Shown: one piece after another, positions 41,930 through 52,939 of the stretch
Layout of the letters: every line of letters starts with the position of its first letter
How positions within the stretch are numbered: position 1 is the stretch's first letter
Assembly (NCBI GenBank): GCA_949825025.1
Contig: OX463781.1
Span: forward strand, 3,823,370-3,887,369
Direction of reading: 5' to 3'
Source: Siphlonurus alternatus
Lineage: Eukaryota; Arthropoda; Insecta; Ephemeroptera; Siphlonuridae
DNA: 64,000 nt
Translations under genes and position numbers: made by a program
The notes under the pieces: model-generated
What the model saw: only the letters and a program-made list of their open reading frames with translations
Told to the model about the DNA's origin: nothing
Databases searched by the model: none

Positions 41930-42950
41930 TATATTATATATTTATAATATATTGTATTGACAATATCTATGTTTGCATTGTGATTTATTCACTGTATACT
42001 GCCTAACGATCAAATAATTATTTCTAATTTCTATTCGATGCATAAATCAAGAAATGCAAAATATTATTACAAACTTTTAGGCTGTAATAAATGTGTCATA
42101 ACTGAACAAATAATGTTCCTTATTAATGCAGCAAACTATGTAAATATGTATATTATAATTACATATAACTTGAAGTCCATAATTAAGTCAAGGAAACGTA
42201 ATTTGTAATTCAAGATTTTTTTATTGGTATTATTATAGTAGACGGTTTTATATATGTATATGGATATGGATAATTTGTATTTTATTAAATTGGCTTGAGT
42301 TTGTATACTATGTTAGGGTGATAATATAACTGATATTATATATTATATTTGTATCGACTTAGATCATTTTTATGTATTGTTCATAAAGTTATGTAATTTT
42401 TGGTTAATTGAATGACTCATATATCATACATCTCATGTATTCACAACTTGGTGTTTTGAATATATATTTATGCTACGAATTTTCTTTGTCATGATTGGTT
42501 CTTGTATCTGTATAATAAGCATTCAAATTTTAATTATTTACATAAATAGCATGAAATTCACGATATATGGTATCTTATTTGATCTGTAGTGGCAGGATTT
42601 ACAAACTATTTTGTGATCTGTGATATGTATTTTATACTTTGTTGTGCATAGTGATACAAGTTGTTATTTATGTATAAATATGGACGATCGACGTTATGTC
42701 TTGAGTTTAATATTATTGACTTGCTTATATTGTATAATCAATCGAAAAGCAATAAAAATTATGAATTATGAATATATTTTTTTATTTTCCCAGGAACATG
42801 ATGATTTTTTCTATTATTAACGATGAAATATTACATCACATTGTTATGATTGAAAATTATGATGTTAATAATGACACTATTAAATTCATTACAATCAAAC
42901 TCTATTGAATAATAAAAAAACAAAGTACGAGACTGGCGACAGACAGTCTG
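41930..42950. other. AT-rich intergenic sequence
   Basis: No exon or hairpin seen. GCAATAAAAATTATGAATTA near 42750 could be another LINE tail. Confidence 0.4.
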
Positions 42951-42953
42951 CAG

Positions 42954-42990
42954 TATAAAGACATGATGCAAGTTTGTGTCATCAGTTGGT
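42954..42990 (+). promoter_or_regulatory. TATA-Inr core promoter without an assigned gene
   Basis: TATAAAG begins at 42954 and the initiator TCAGTT has its A at 42984, exactly 30 bp downstream, as in TATA-dependent arthropod promoters. The next 100 bp (42984-43090) is less AT-rich than its surroundings and could be a first exon. I cannot find a convincing signal-peptide frame or a strong donor after it, so the transcript is unassigned. Confidence 0.45.
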
Positions 42991-43150
42991 CGTTACCTCG
43001 CAGTAAGTCAGTTGCCAGTTAACTCCAGCAGTAACGAAGCCTTTAACGACCTAACGACTAGCCGACACGTTTCCAATTACGAAGTGGGGATTTTCACTCA
43101 AACGATTACGTCTCCTTTTATCACTTGCTAGGTACTAAAGTTTATCCTCT

Positions 43151-43198
43151 AACTCTCTCTCTCTCTCTTCCTCTCCCTCGATCTCTCTCTAAATCTCT

Positions 43199-43279
<81 letters not shown>

Positions 43280-43290
43280 TCTCTAACTCG
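43151..43290. repeat. (TC)n array, partly interrupted
   Basis: Pure CT from about 43200 to 43275, flanked by interrupted CT-rich sequence. Confidence 0.95.
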
Positions 43291-43299
43291 GACCCCCCT

Positions 43300-44090
43300 C
43301 TGAGATTTCCTCTGATGATAAAATTTTCTAAACCACATCACACAAGTACTAAAGATAATCCTAACCATTTTTCCCTTCTTTTTTTTTACGAAACTCACTT
43401 GGGAAACATTTATTTGACAAGTTACGTATCACAACTTATCATTATTTTTTATATCATACTGTAAACATATTAAAGAAGTAAATTCATGTTCCTTAATATT
43501 AATTTGGCTATGATAATAATATATTTAATCTCCTTACTGCTTGTATTTCATCATGACAGAATTGACCGCATCATCAGTAAAGGGCAGTTCACTGCAACGC
43601 ACAGATTGGACTTGTTTGTTTCAATGCTTTATTATCTAATCCTTTTCTTTGTTGAAAATGATTATTATGAAGGTTCAAGTATATTACATAATTATTATAA
43701 TGATTAGTATGATTACATAATAATATATTGTTTTATTTCCAATTCTAATTTTTCTACCAACTAAAAATATATATAAATAATTAATGAACCTAAAAATATC
43801 AATATTTCAATAGAAACGGGAAACAATGAAAATATTTTTTCCATTTCTGCATTGTGTTGTATTGCATATCTTTAGGGTTGAAATTAAAATTAATGGTCAA
43901 AATTTGTGAAGAAAATTGCATTACGATTTACAATTTTATTATATTAAAAAAATTCATTAATTTCATCATTTCATTTATTGGAAGACACCGCGCTTCGGCT
44001 ACATAACTACGCAATCACTTACCCCCAGTTAGAACTGTAAGGGAGTAAAACCTACCCTTACAATTACATATACGCCATATACAAATAACA
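43300..44090. other. AT-rich intergenic sequence
   Basis: A 73-codon frame at 43486-43707 starts with a hydrophobic stretch but has AT-driven composition and no family resemblance. Not called. Confidence 0.4.
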
Positions 44091-44095
44091 ATATA

Positions 44096-44418
44096 ATGGA
44101 CAACATACATGAAAAATTTTTATTGCAGAAATGAATAGAGGGTACCAAATTATGCCACTCTGAATTTTTTCAGATTTTTTTTGAAACCCAGAACTATTTT
44201 TAAATAATTATTGAAAGTGCAGTCACGCCCCCTGGAGGCGTCAAAGGTCTCTATCCTTTATATTAAGAATTCAGAGGTGCCAACTGAAATTACAGGACTT
44301 TCAATAATTATTTAAAAATAGTTCCGGGTCTCAAAAAAATCTGAAAAAATTCAGAGTAGCATAATTTGGTGCCCTCTATTCATTTCTGCAATAAAATTTT
44401 TTCATGTATGTTGTCCAT
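44096..44418. mobile_element. MITE-A copy
   Basis: ATGGACAACATACATGAAAA to TTTTCATGTATGTTGTCCAT, with TA flanks; the matching change in both termini (ATACATG) shows compensating arm changes or arm conversion. Confidence 0.9.
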
Positions 44419-44687
44419 TATTATTTAAACAAACGCTGCCTCATAGTTATACTGATAGTATAATTTAAAGTTAATAGTTGTTTCATATGAAGCTATAGTT
44501 AAAAACAATAATAATTATTGTTGATGTCTCGTACAAATGAAATGCGCATGAAGATAATGTTATCAAAACATAGCGCGGTACGCTTATTTTTAAATCAAAG
44601 AAATAAAATTATCAACTCTATGTTCTACTTTTTATATTTGTGAATTAAACTGAAACTCCACAGCTGGGAATGTTCAAACATCTCCAC

Positions 44688-45110
44688 TTAAGGGCATTGG
44701 GTGTAGCACCGGTAGTTGGCAACACTGACGTATCTTCACCATGCTAATTTTTGATCATTGCTCCTCGGAGTAATTTTTATGCTAGAGCTAAGCTGATTGC
44801 TGTAGTATCAAGATAATTAGTATCCCAAGTGCACAATTTGGCTAAATAAAGCCTGATTTAAAGAAAAGTATTTTTTTTACATTTTAGAAAAATGCATGTA
44901 AATTTAAAAAATTACTAAAAAATACTTTTCTTTAAATCAGGCTTTATTTAGCCAAATTGTGCACTTGGGCTAATAATTATCTTGATACTACAGCAATTTA
45001 ATCAGCTTAGCTCTAGCATAAAAATTACTCCGAGGAGCAATGACCAAAAATTAGCATGGTGAAGATAGGTCAGTGTTGCCAACTACCGGTGCTACACCCA
45101 ATGCCCTTAA
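44688..45110. mobile_element. 423-bp near-perfect palindrome
   Basis: TTAAGGGCATTGGGTGTAGC to GCTACACCCAATGCCCTTAA. Arms of about 190 bp differ at only a few bases by eye; a central TTTTTTACATTTTAGAAAAA-like spacer separates them. Confidence 0.92.
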
Positions 45111-45282
45111 GATTTTGCTTTTACATAAGATAATAGAAAATAACTATTACTTTCCTGTATAACTTTACGCATATTCTTCAGTGGCGGTATTTAAACACCT
45201 CTTTTGTTCATACAAAATTCCATTTGCAGTCTTTTAAATCACCTTGTCTTGCAGTGCCAGTATATATGAACTTGTAGTATTG

Positions 45283-45387
45283 TGTAGTCGTCACCTCGAA
45301 AAAATTCTCTTTGCAGTCGTATTAATCACCATGCTCCGTAAGAATAACACAGGGGATGCTGATTAACAATACTGCAAGGGAAGAAAT
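45283..45387. mobile_element. MITE-C copy (diverged)
   Basis: GTCGTCACCTCGAAAAAATT, TTAATCACCATGCTCCGTAA and TGCTGATTAACAATACTGCA; outer GTACAC ends lost. Confidence 0.65.
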
Positions 45388-45466
45388 GAAAAACTGGTAA
45401 TCTACCAAAATGCACTAAACAGACAATTTATAATTGCAAGGATGTACAAATTTATCCAGAGTCTTT

Positions 45467-45695
45467 GTACAGTTATCGCCTTGGAAATTTTCCCTTTGCG
45501 GCTTTCTTAATCACCATGCTCCGTAATAATAACACACACTACGTTTACATGACGGTGTTTACGTTGACGACGGATAATGTTATTCTTATGAGGCGTCGTC
45601 AACGGATACGCATTAAACACCGTCATGTATAAACGTAGTGACAGTGGTGATTAATAAGGCTGCAAATGGGAGATATTTTCCAAGACAACGAGTGT
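45467..45695. mobile_element. MITE-C copy split by a second hairpin
   Basis: GTACAGTTATCGCCTTGGAA at the left, CCAAGACAACGAGTGTA at the right. The loop between the arms is occupied by another palindrome at 45537-45640. Confidence 0.82.
45537..45640. mobile_element. Hairpin nested in the MITE-C loop
   Basis: CACTACGTTTACATGACGGT pairs with ACCGTCATGTATAAACGTAG; inner GTTGACGACG / CGTCGTCAAC. A different family from its host. Confidence 0.85.
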
Positions 45696-45799
45696 AATTT
45701 TTAATTGTTTTTTAATTAATTTTATTTACTACTCGTAATTATATTTTATATTTTGATAATTTTACAAATTATTGTTTCATTTTGATGTTGTTTTATGTT

Positions 45800-45884
45800 A
45801 TGTAATTTTAATGTTATTATTAGGAATAACGTAATCCATGTTGTACCTGTTCAGCCAGTTGATTGAATAAATGAATTGAATTGA
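45800..45884 (+). repeat. LINE 3' end of the 17655-17895 family
   Basis: CCATGTTGTACCTGTTCAGC and tail AATAAATGAATTGAATTGAA match the minus-strand fragment at 17655. No coding part remains. Confidence 0.6.
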
Positions 45885-46580
45885 ATAGTAGACGACTTTC
45901 AAAACCCCATTTTTAGCAAAAAGTAAACAAAAAAAAGTGACCCCCAGTTCATTGTTGTTTTTATTTTGTGTAAAAATTTTGCTTATACATTGGACCTTAT
46001 GGGAAATTGACGATTTTCACGCACAGATTTCAATATGTTACAAACCTACGATTCTAAATATAAAAATATCACCTGAATCTGCAGTTTTTGGCCATTTATA
46101 ATGCTGAAATGCGTATCAGAAAAAGTTTTCTTTATTTCAATATGGTAAATTTCATATGATACCAAATCAGCCAATTGCATGGGGGAAGATACGTTACTAG
46201 GCAAACTCCAGTTTGTTGATTTTAACTGTTGCAATAATCAACAATCTAGAAGTTCCTTGGTTACGTATCTTCCCCCATGCAATTGGCTGATTTGGTATCA
46301 TATGAAATTTACCATATTAAAGTAAAGAAAACTTTTTCTGATACGCATTTCAGCATTATAAATGGCCAAAAACTGCAGATTCTGGTGATGTTTTCATATT
46401 TAGAATCGTAGGTTTGTAACATATTGAAATCTGTGTGTGAAAATCGTAAATTTCCCATAAGGTCCAATGTATAAGCAAAATTTATACACATAATAAAAAC
46501 AACAATGAACTGTGGCCACTGTGGGGTCACTTTTGTTTGTTTACTTTTTGCTAAAAATGGGGTTTTGCAAGTCGTCTATT
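45885..46580. mobile_element. 695-bp near-perfect palindrome
   Basis: AATAGTAGACGACTTTCAAA pairs with its complement at 46561-46580. The two ~340-bp arms match closely throughout and only about 20-30 bp at the centre (near 46232) is unpaired. Open frames in both arms on opposite strands are mirror images and not genes. It begins right after a LINE tail. Confidence 0.93.
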
Positions 46581-46884
46581 GTACTTTGTTAACACAAAAA
46601 AGTAAAAAACTGGTACTCGCGAGGTTAGAAACAATTACGTTATAAAGTGTGTACAAATGTAATTTATCCTGAGTATGAACTTGAACAGAGTCTGTTTTTC
46701 TTTGTAGGTTAATTTAGTTTTAATTGAGTTGTGCAATTTAATCAATAAACTAAGCTGATGTTATAAATAATGACTACAGAATACGCTGGGAGTTGCAAGA
46801 GAAAAATTTAAAATATATTTTTCTGCTTGTTCTCTATTTGTTTTTAAAAGTTACTTCTATTTTTGCTGCCAAAAAGAATTGAAT

Positions 46885-47092
46885 GAAATAAATTGAAAAA
46901 GGTCAAGAATGTTCTAAAACTTAATCGCTTATTGTTTGAGCAGATTCAAAGGTAATCTTACAATGCCTTCATGTCTGTTTCGTTTCCCGTCCATATTTTC
47001 AGACAAATCCAATAAAAAATTAATATGGTGAGCTTGAAGTCCCCTGAAAGTCTTATTAAAATCGAAAATTCCAGTTCTCAGATTTCAGTTAA
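46885..47092 (-). repeat. REP-D copy (internally shortened)
   Basis: AACTTAATCGCTTATTGTTT, GAGCTTGAAGTCCCCTGAAA and AGTCTTATTAAAATCG; the middle third is missing. Confidence 0.65.
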
Positions 47093-47100
47093 ACTTATTG

Positions 47101-47250
47101 TTAAGCCCATATTACACCATACAATTTTGCATGCAATTTTTCCTTTCAAGAAAATTTCATCTCCATACAAACAAATGGAGTTCAAGTTTTCTTGTAAGGA
47201 AAAATTTTATGCAATAGTTAGAAAATTTGTATCGTGTAATATCGGCTTAA
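47101..47250. mobile_element. 150-bp hairpin
   Basis: TTAAGCCCATATTACACCAT to ATCGTGTAATATCGGCTTAA, with CAAGAAAATTTCATCTCCAT / inverted partner at the core. Confidence 0.82.
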
Positions 47251-47299
47251 GATTCATAACTGAAAATTTAACTCGTGGAAATGTAGTAGAAGTTTAGTT

Positions 47300-47415
47300 A
47301 CAGTTTAAAAAGATTTCTTGCATTAATTAAAAAACGCAGTATGATAGATCGATACACATAGCCGAATCAGATAAAAATACCTATACACTCAACACTCAAA
47401 TGAACCTTTATTATT
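47300..47415. repeat. Repeat shared with 26520-26615, abutting the LINE
   Basis: Contains GATCGATACACATAGCCGAA and GATAAAAATACCTATACACT. Ends where the LINE reading frame opens. Confidence 0.5.
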
Positions 47416-47419
47416 TTAA

Positions 47420-48625
47420 TACAAAAAGAATAAATCCACCACAACTGCAGTATATACATTACTCAAGCCAGTTTACGATGCATTGCAAGCAAAAAAATTA
47501 GTCACATGCACCTTTTTTGATTTTTCAAAAGCTTTTGATATGCTGGATCACGAATTATTATGCAAAAAATTAGAAATGTATGGGGTACAAGGAAGAGAAC
47601 AAAATTTTATTAAATCTTTTTTAAACAACAGATCACAAATAGTGTCTTTCTTGTACGAAACAGACATCGAAATACTATGTGCAATGTCAGAGGAGCTCAA
47701 AACAACCCTAGGGGTCCCACAGGGGTCATCCCTTAGCCCGATACTGTATGCAATAGCTACCAACGATCTGTCAGATGCGATAACAGAGGACGATAAAGTG
47801 CAGTACGCGGATGATACCGCATGCGCCACCATCGCAACCACTGTTTCACAACTCACAGAGAAAGCATGTAAAACTACCGAGGAACTCACAGACTGGAGTT
47901 CAGAGAACAAATTATTACTGAATCCACAAAAAACTACATTCATACATTTCAAATCAAAAGGCAAAGAACATAATTACACTCCACGCATAACAATTCAATC
48001 GCAAAACATTAAAAAAGTTACGGAAGTAAAATACTTAGGTGTAACAATAACAGACGACCTACAATGGTCGGCACATATAAACTCAAAGGCAAAGTGTATT
48101 GCAAAAGGAATTCATGTTTTAAGAAATGTAAATAAAAAATTGTCAGAAAATTTAAATAAACAATTGTATTATGCACATGTACACGCGCATCTTTTATATG
48201 CTATAATATTGTGGGGTAACACAAAAGATGCTAGTACACTATTCTCACTACAAAAATCAGCATTAAAAGTAATTTACAATCTCAAAAAAACAGAGTCCTG
48301 TAAAAAAACTTTTATGCAACAAAAAATCCTAACATTGCCTTGTTTGTATATACTAGAAAGTGCAAAGTTTGTACGAAATCAACCTGAACTTTTTGTAACT
48401 AACGCCACCCTTCATACTCATAATACAAGATGCAGAAATGATCCTCACTTGCCAAAAAATTTCAAATGTCCTCATTTTGACCTTATAACAATTTATAATA
48501 AACTGCCAACGGCAATTAAGAATATAGATTGTAACAAAAAATTTGCGAAGGAATTAAAAAAATTTCTATTAGCGAACCAGTTTTATTCAGTAAAAGAATA
48601 TATAAGTCTTAGAAATTTAACATAG
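47420..48625 (+). CDS. 5'-truncated LINE reverse transcriptase
   Basis: Open for 401 codons from just after a stop at 47417-47419. Reverse-transcriptase motifs in order: FFDFSKAFD (palm, first catalytic Asp), GVPQGSSLSP, YADDTA (47804-47821, catalytic Asp pair), LGVTITDDLQW, and a C-terminal YNKLP motif. The endonuclease and the first part of the RT are missing, as expected for incomplete target-primed reverse transcription. The intact frame suggests a recent insertion. Motifs fit the jockey/CR1 group of non-LTR retrotransposons; I cannot place it more finely. A 180-bp 3' UTR leads into the tail at 48804. It has no true start codon and is not expected to make a working element. Confidence 0.93.
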   Translation, partial: YKKNKSTTTAVYTLLKPVYDALQAKKLVTCTFFDFSKAFDMLDHELLCKKLEMYGVQGREQNFIKSFLNNRSQIVSFLYETDIEILCAMSEELKTTLGVPQGSSLSPILYAIATNDLSDAITEDDKVQYADDTACATIATTVSQLTEKACKTTEELTDWSSENKLLLNPQKTTFIHFKSKGKEHNYTPRITIQSQNIKKVTEVKYLGVTITDDLQWSAHINSKAKCIAKGIHVLRNVNKKLSENLNKQLYYAHVHAHLLYAIILWGNTKDASTLFSLQKSALKVIYNLKKTESCKKTFMQQKILTLPCLYILESAKFVRNQPELFVTNATLHTHNTRCRNDPHLPKNFKCPHFDLITIYNKLPTAIKNIDCNKKFAKELKKFLLANQFYSVKEYISLRNLT

Positions 48626-48803
48626 TGGATCAATGCTACTATGATGTATTATCATGATTTATATATGTGTATAAATGTTTATTTAATGTCTGTTTTAATT
48701 TTTATTGATAATTCTAAGTGCATTTAATACTGTTTCATGTTTAATTTTTAAGGTATTTTTAAGTGTTTTTGTCTCTATGTTGTATTATGTACAGCCACAT
48801 GAG

Positions 48804-48806
48804 AAA

Positions 48807-48877
<71 letters not shown>

Positions 48878-48880
48878 ATA
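48804..48880 (+). repeat. (AAAT)n tail of the LINE
   Basis: About 19 tetranucleotide units directly after GTACAGCCACATGAG, the 3' end of the LINE. Confidence 0.93.
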
Positions 48881-48904
48881 GGCAGAAATTAAAAAGAATT
48901 ACGG

Positions 48905-48990
48905 TCACCCCTTTTTAGAGTAGAGGCAGGCAACCCGCAGTGAGCGGCTGCTCAGAAAGTTGCATACCAAGCGCGGCGCAAATAGAGGCC
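48905..48990. mobile_element. Copy of the 2830-2935 foldback element
   Basis: Shares GAGCGGCTGCTCA-like sequence, AGTTGCATACC and GCGCGGCGCAAAT with the first copy in the same order; the left arm is degraded. Confidence 0.5.
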
Positions 48991-49027
48991 AGCTTCGGCA
49001 CATGCAGAAAATAATTTTAAAAATGCA

Positions 49028-49165
49028 CGTGTGTGTGGTTCCCCAGGCTTTGAATATCACTTTGATCCATTGTTAAAAAGTAGAGGTGTCCGTCTCGACT
49101 GAGGTTTTTCCACGGTTCTCTCAGTCTCATGACCTCAGTGAATTCTGGGACGCGTAACAAGCCGT
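49028..49165 (+). mobile_element. 5S-type SINE body without head
   Basis: TGTGTGTGGTTCCCCAGGCT, AGAGGTGTCCGTCTCGACTG and GACGCGTAACA; begins within the body, so 5'-truncated. Confidence 0.75.
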
Positions 49166-49794
49166 AGCCAAGATTCAAACTCTTAAGTGTGTATCCTTGT
49201 TAAATATAACTTGCTCTGCACCTCTTTAATTTGAAATTTGTAGAAGGGTTGACCAAACATCAGTGTCCACTAATTTAAAAAGTTTTCCTGTGACTGTAAT
49301 TTAAAGAGTAATTTTCCTATGAGTATTATAACAATTGTTACTGGATGTTATAAAAAAGAGGCATTTGAAATCGATTGGACACATAAACTCAATAAAAATT
49401 TAAAACTAATTTACATGCACATTAAATTGGTTGCAGTTAAGTATTACATTGTCATTATTTTATATTTTGATTTTTCTTACAAATATTGGCGCGAATGGAA
49501 GTTATTCAGGTTTTTCACTAACCACGTCAAGTTTCATTGAATTAAGCCGTCACTAAACTCGGAAATCTGGATAATTCTCTGGATAAACTCTTTCATTACT
49601 GCTAAAATGTCAAAATAATTAACTAAAATTTGATCTAAATATAAATTATTCCGGACAAGGGACGATATACTCGAATTAATATTTTATTGCTTATTTTTTT
49701 GGTGACATTTTTCTTAAAATACAATCAAATCAATATTTTTTACAGAATTAATACACACGTATCAATAACAATCGATTTCAAAATTTGAAAATTC

Positions 49795-50035
49795 CTGTAC
49801 GAACCTTGTGAGAAGAGTCTTTCCTTGCAGACTTGGTTAAGACGAGGCCACGATCGAACGACGAGGTGGACTGACGAGCGTTCATCACTCCTCGTCTGCC
49901 AGCCACCGCGGGGGCGGGGCTAGTGGCCACGTGGCACCCTCAACCAACCCCCAGTCGACCACGCCCCCCTCGTGGCGCCTCCAGACGAAGCCACGCCCCT
50001 TCCTCGTGGCGCCTCTCATAACGCAGACTCGTGAA
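49795..50035. promoter_or_regulatory. GC-rich island with GC boxes and E-box
   Basis: About 240 bp of high GC in AT-rich DNA, with three GC-box-like CACGCCCC / GGGGCGGGG motifs, GCCACGTGGC, and a 34-bp-spaced repeat of CCACGCCCC-TCGTGGCGCC. No open exon with good splice sites is visible. Candidate promoter or 5' non-coding exon of SKOR, which needs one upstream on this strand, or an enhancer. Confidence 0.35.
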
Positions 50036-50155
50036 ATGTAGGCTAATCCTTCTGTCCTGCCAATAAGTAACCTCAGTATATCTGTTGTGTTGATTTAATG
50101 TGAATAATGGATGGCAATTTAATTAAGAGTGCAATATAAAATTACTTAGAAATAA

Positions 50156-50300
50156 TGGGTGGTATTCACGAAGAGTTAAAGAGCGTTTTAGGGAGAGATA
50201 TTTTTAAGAAGTGTTTTTCTTACCTGTTACCTGGTAAGAAAAACGCTTCTTAAAATATCTCTCCCTAAAACGCTCCTTAACTCTTCGTGAATACCACCCA
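50156..50300. mobile_element. FB-G foldback hairpin 5
   Basis: TGGGTGGTATTCACGAAGAG to CTCTTCGTGAATACCACCCA. The stem AGCGTTTTAGGGAGAGATAT is unlike the other members; the arms match almost perfectly around an 8-bp loop (CTGTTACC). Confidence 0.9.
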
Positions 50301-50304
50301 ATAT

Positions 50305-52010
50305 TTTAATTTCGAAATTTTCTTTAGCTCTTCCTTCGTAAAATAATACACATACAGTTATGATTCAATGCGGGCCATTTACATTTTCTTTAACTGTAAA
50401 TAAATATTAATATTATTTACTGATAAGCAAACGAAACGTGTTTCAAAATTAAATAAGGCTCATGTGTAATTAGTTAAGTACAGTTAAATAATTAAAAATA
50501 CAAATGCAGTAAAGTTAAAAAAAAGTAACCTGAGAATATACGCGAGTATTATTTTATGTTATTTATAATTATTTTGACTTAAAAAAAATACATCTATACA
50601 ACTTAATAAGCTTGGTGATTTTTTGAATTTTCATAGTGAGATTCAACAATTATATAAAGAATATATAGAAAAGATTTTTCTTCAAATTCTGAATATTATA
50701 GTTCATTTATTAAGTTGCATGAAATTTATTATAATATTAAGTTGACATACTTGTACTGATACTATATATATTAATTAATAAGAACTCTACACACGTAAAT
50801 TTTTTTACTGCATGTTTACAACGTAAAAACAAACTAAATTTTACGCCACATGGTAAAAAGAGATTTTTTTTTTTAAAACATTTGAGGGATGCAATAGGAA
50901 GTGAGAAGGGTGCATTTTGCCTAATCTATAATATAAATTTATCGCGGGATCTAAGCCGCTATCAAGCACTATTCTCTCTACACCTACATCACTGAACTCT
51001 TGTATTTTTCATAGTTATACTCATGTTTAATAATATAATTTGAAACTTTCACTCCTGCAAATGTTTAAACTCCCATGATCATAATAATATTAATTAAAAT
51101 GAAATCAAAATTTAAATTTTATTTTTTAAATTAAAAACAATATTAAATTTACATTTTATTATTTAATTTAATATATTTAAAAATATAAAATTACAATTTA
51201 ATTGCTATAGGTCAGTTGGTGGAATATCTAAACAGTCATTACACCCAGTAGTAGTTTGTATTGCTAGTGAATGACTTGTTTAAGCAGTGTGGTATATAAA
51301 GAGAGGGAGACACACGTGCACATATGGTAACAAGCTTCATAGTATTGTTGTTGCTCTTTGTTATGTCAATCCATCTGTCGACGATCATCACCATTGTTGT
51401 CACGCCTCCCCCTTGTAAACCAACCCCCTCTGATTTCCACCCCTATTTTATATCACGACAGGGGAGAGAAATTTATAATAATGTGTGTAAAGGAAATAAT
51501 AATATAGTTAAATTTCGTGGTATGCTGGTGTTTGCAAATTATATAATTTGTTAATTAAATCAGGAAAATAAGTTTATTTAAAATAATGAAATTATTATAG
51601 TTCCTCCTTTTTTAGAATATATTTTTTAATTTAAATTTCAAATGGTTTCATACTTTTTCAACACTATTTTCATGCTAAATAATTTTTTCATATGACGTTG
51701 TATATATAGACCACTCCATATTGCATACTTTACAGGAACCTGCCGCGCCATCAGCACTATCAGCAGCGTGTAAGGGAGAAAATGTAGAAAAAAAAATCAA
51801 TTATAGATGACAATTATTCAATTTATATCGTTTCCATATAATCTGCCAGTTTATAAAGAATGCACAAGCTACATTCTTGTGTCTTTAATAATTATACCTG
51901 GGTCAATTTTTCCAGTTTTTCAATGCTTCAGAGCGTACGATTAAAATAAAAGAGGGGAGGTAAACATCAGGACGTTTTCCTGTAAGCAACCCAACAACCT
52001 CGTGACGGAT
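50305..52010. other. AT-rich intergenic sequence
   Basis: At 51293-51300 TATATAAA precedes a 76-codon frame (51324-51554) with a hydrophobic N-terminus. The TATA box lies only about 30 bp before the ATG, leaving no 5' UTR, so I do not call a gene. Nothing else recognised. Confidence 0.4.
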
Positions 52011-52016
52011 GATGTT

Positions 52017-52142
52017 GTACACTCATCGCCTTGGAAAATTTCTTCCTTGCAGCCTTGTCAATCACCATGACCTGTGTAATTCTTACGGAACATGGTGATT
52101 AACAAGGCTGCAAAGGGAAATTTTTCAAGGCGACGATTGTAC
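52017..52142. mobile_element. MITE-C hairpin
   Basis: GTACACTCATCGCCTTGGAA to TTCAAGGCGACGATTGTAC; clean arms with TGCAGCCTTGTCAATCACCA. Confidence 0.9.
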
Positions 52143-52147
52143 TAAAT

Positions 52148-52303
52148 GAGGGCGATTCACGAAATATATATCCCTATCTTCCTCACTAAACACTAAACCT
52201 TTCTCACTAAACACGTTTAGTGTCATTGAATTAGGCTGGCGCTAACCACGGTTAGTAAGAAAGCGGGATAACTCTCTGGATAACTCTTTGATGAATCGCC
52301 CTC
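52148..52303. mobile_element. FB-G foldback hairpin 6 (diverged)
   Basis: GAGGGCGATTCACGAAATAT to TCTTTGATGAATCGCCCTC, with CACTAAACACGTTTAGTGTC and GGTTAGT words; arms are less well matched. A relic of its right half is at about 49505-49595. It starts 6 bp from a MITE-C. Confidence 0.75.
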
Positions 52304-52811
52304 TCTATATATATATATGAATTAAAATAATTTAAAATGGAACTTGGAAGTACCAATTAGATTGTTCTTATTAGGCAGCATCAAAAAATCTTACATTAAT
52401 TTAGGACTCAAAATAATATAAGCCTTTTTGAAAAATTGTTTACAAAAAAGTTTTAAATCGAGACTTTAAATTTCGAACCCTATATAATAAAGGCTTTGTT
52501 AACTACTCCCATTATATTTAATGATCTCTTAAATACTGAAATATTATCAATAAATTCGTCTCTGATCAATTGGTATAAAAAATATTCCCATTAAGTTTGA
52601 AATTGTAAAGGAACATTGAGTTTAGAACATTCAATATAATTATTTTATAGAGAAAATAATCCTCAAGTTTAAAATTCTGTTGAAATTTCGTTGGTAGTTT
52701 TTCCTTTGCTATCGAGTCAACCGTTCACATAAAACTCTCGTGCAAGAATCAAGGTTTGCTTTTCACATAAATCTGCGGTGAGTCCGTACTTCTTCAACTA
52801 ACAAGCAAACT

Positions 52812-52939
<128 letters not shown>

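Noticed and set aside
43486..43707. 73-codon frame with hydrophobic start near the orphan promoter
   Set aside because: Composition follows local AT bias, no homology recognised, and no clear splice link to the promoter at 42954.
46046..46530. Two partly matching minus-strand frames in the 695-bp palindrome
   Set aside because: They arise from the two arms of one palindrome and mirror each other; no gene-like features.
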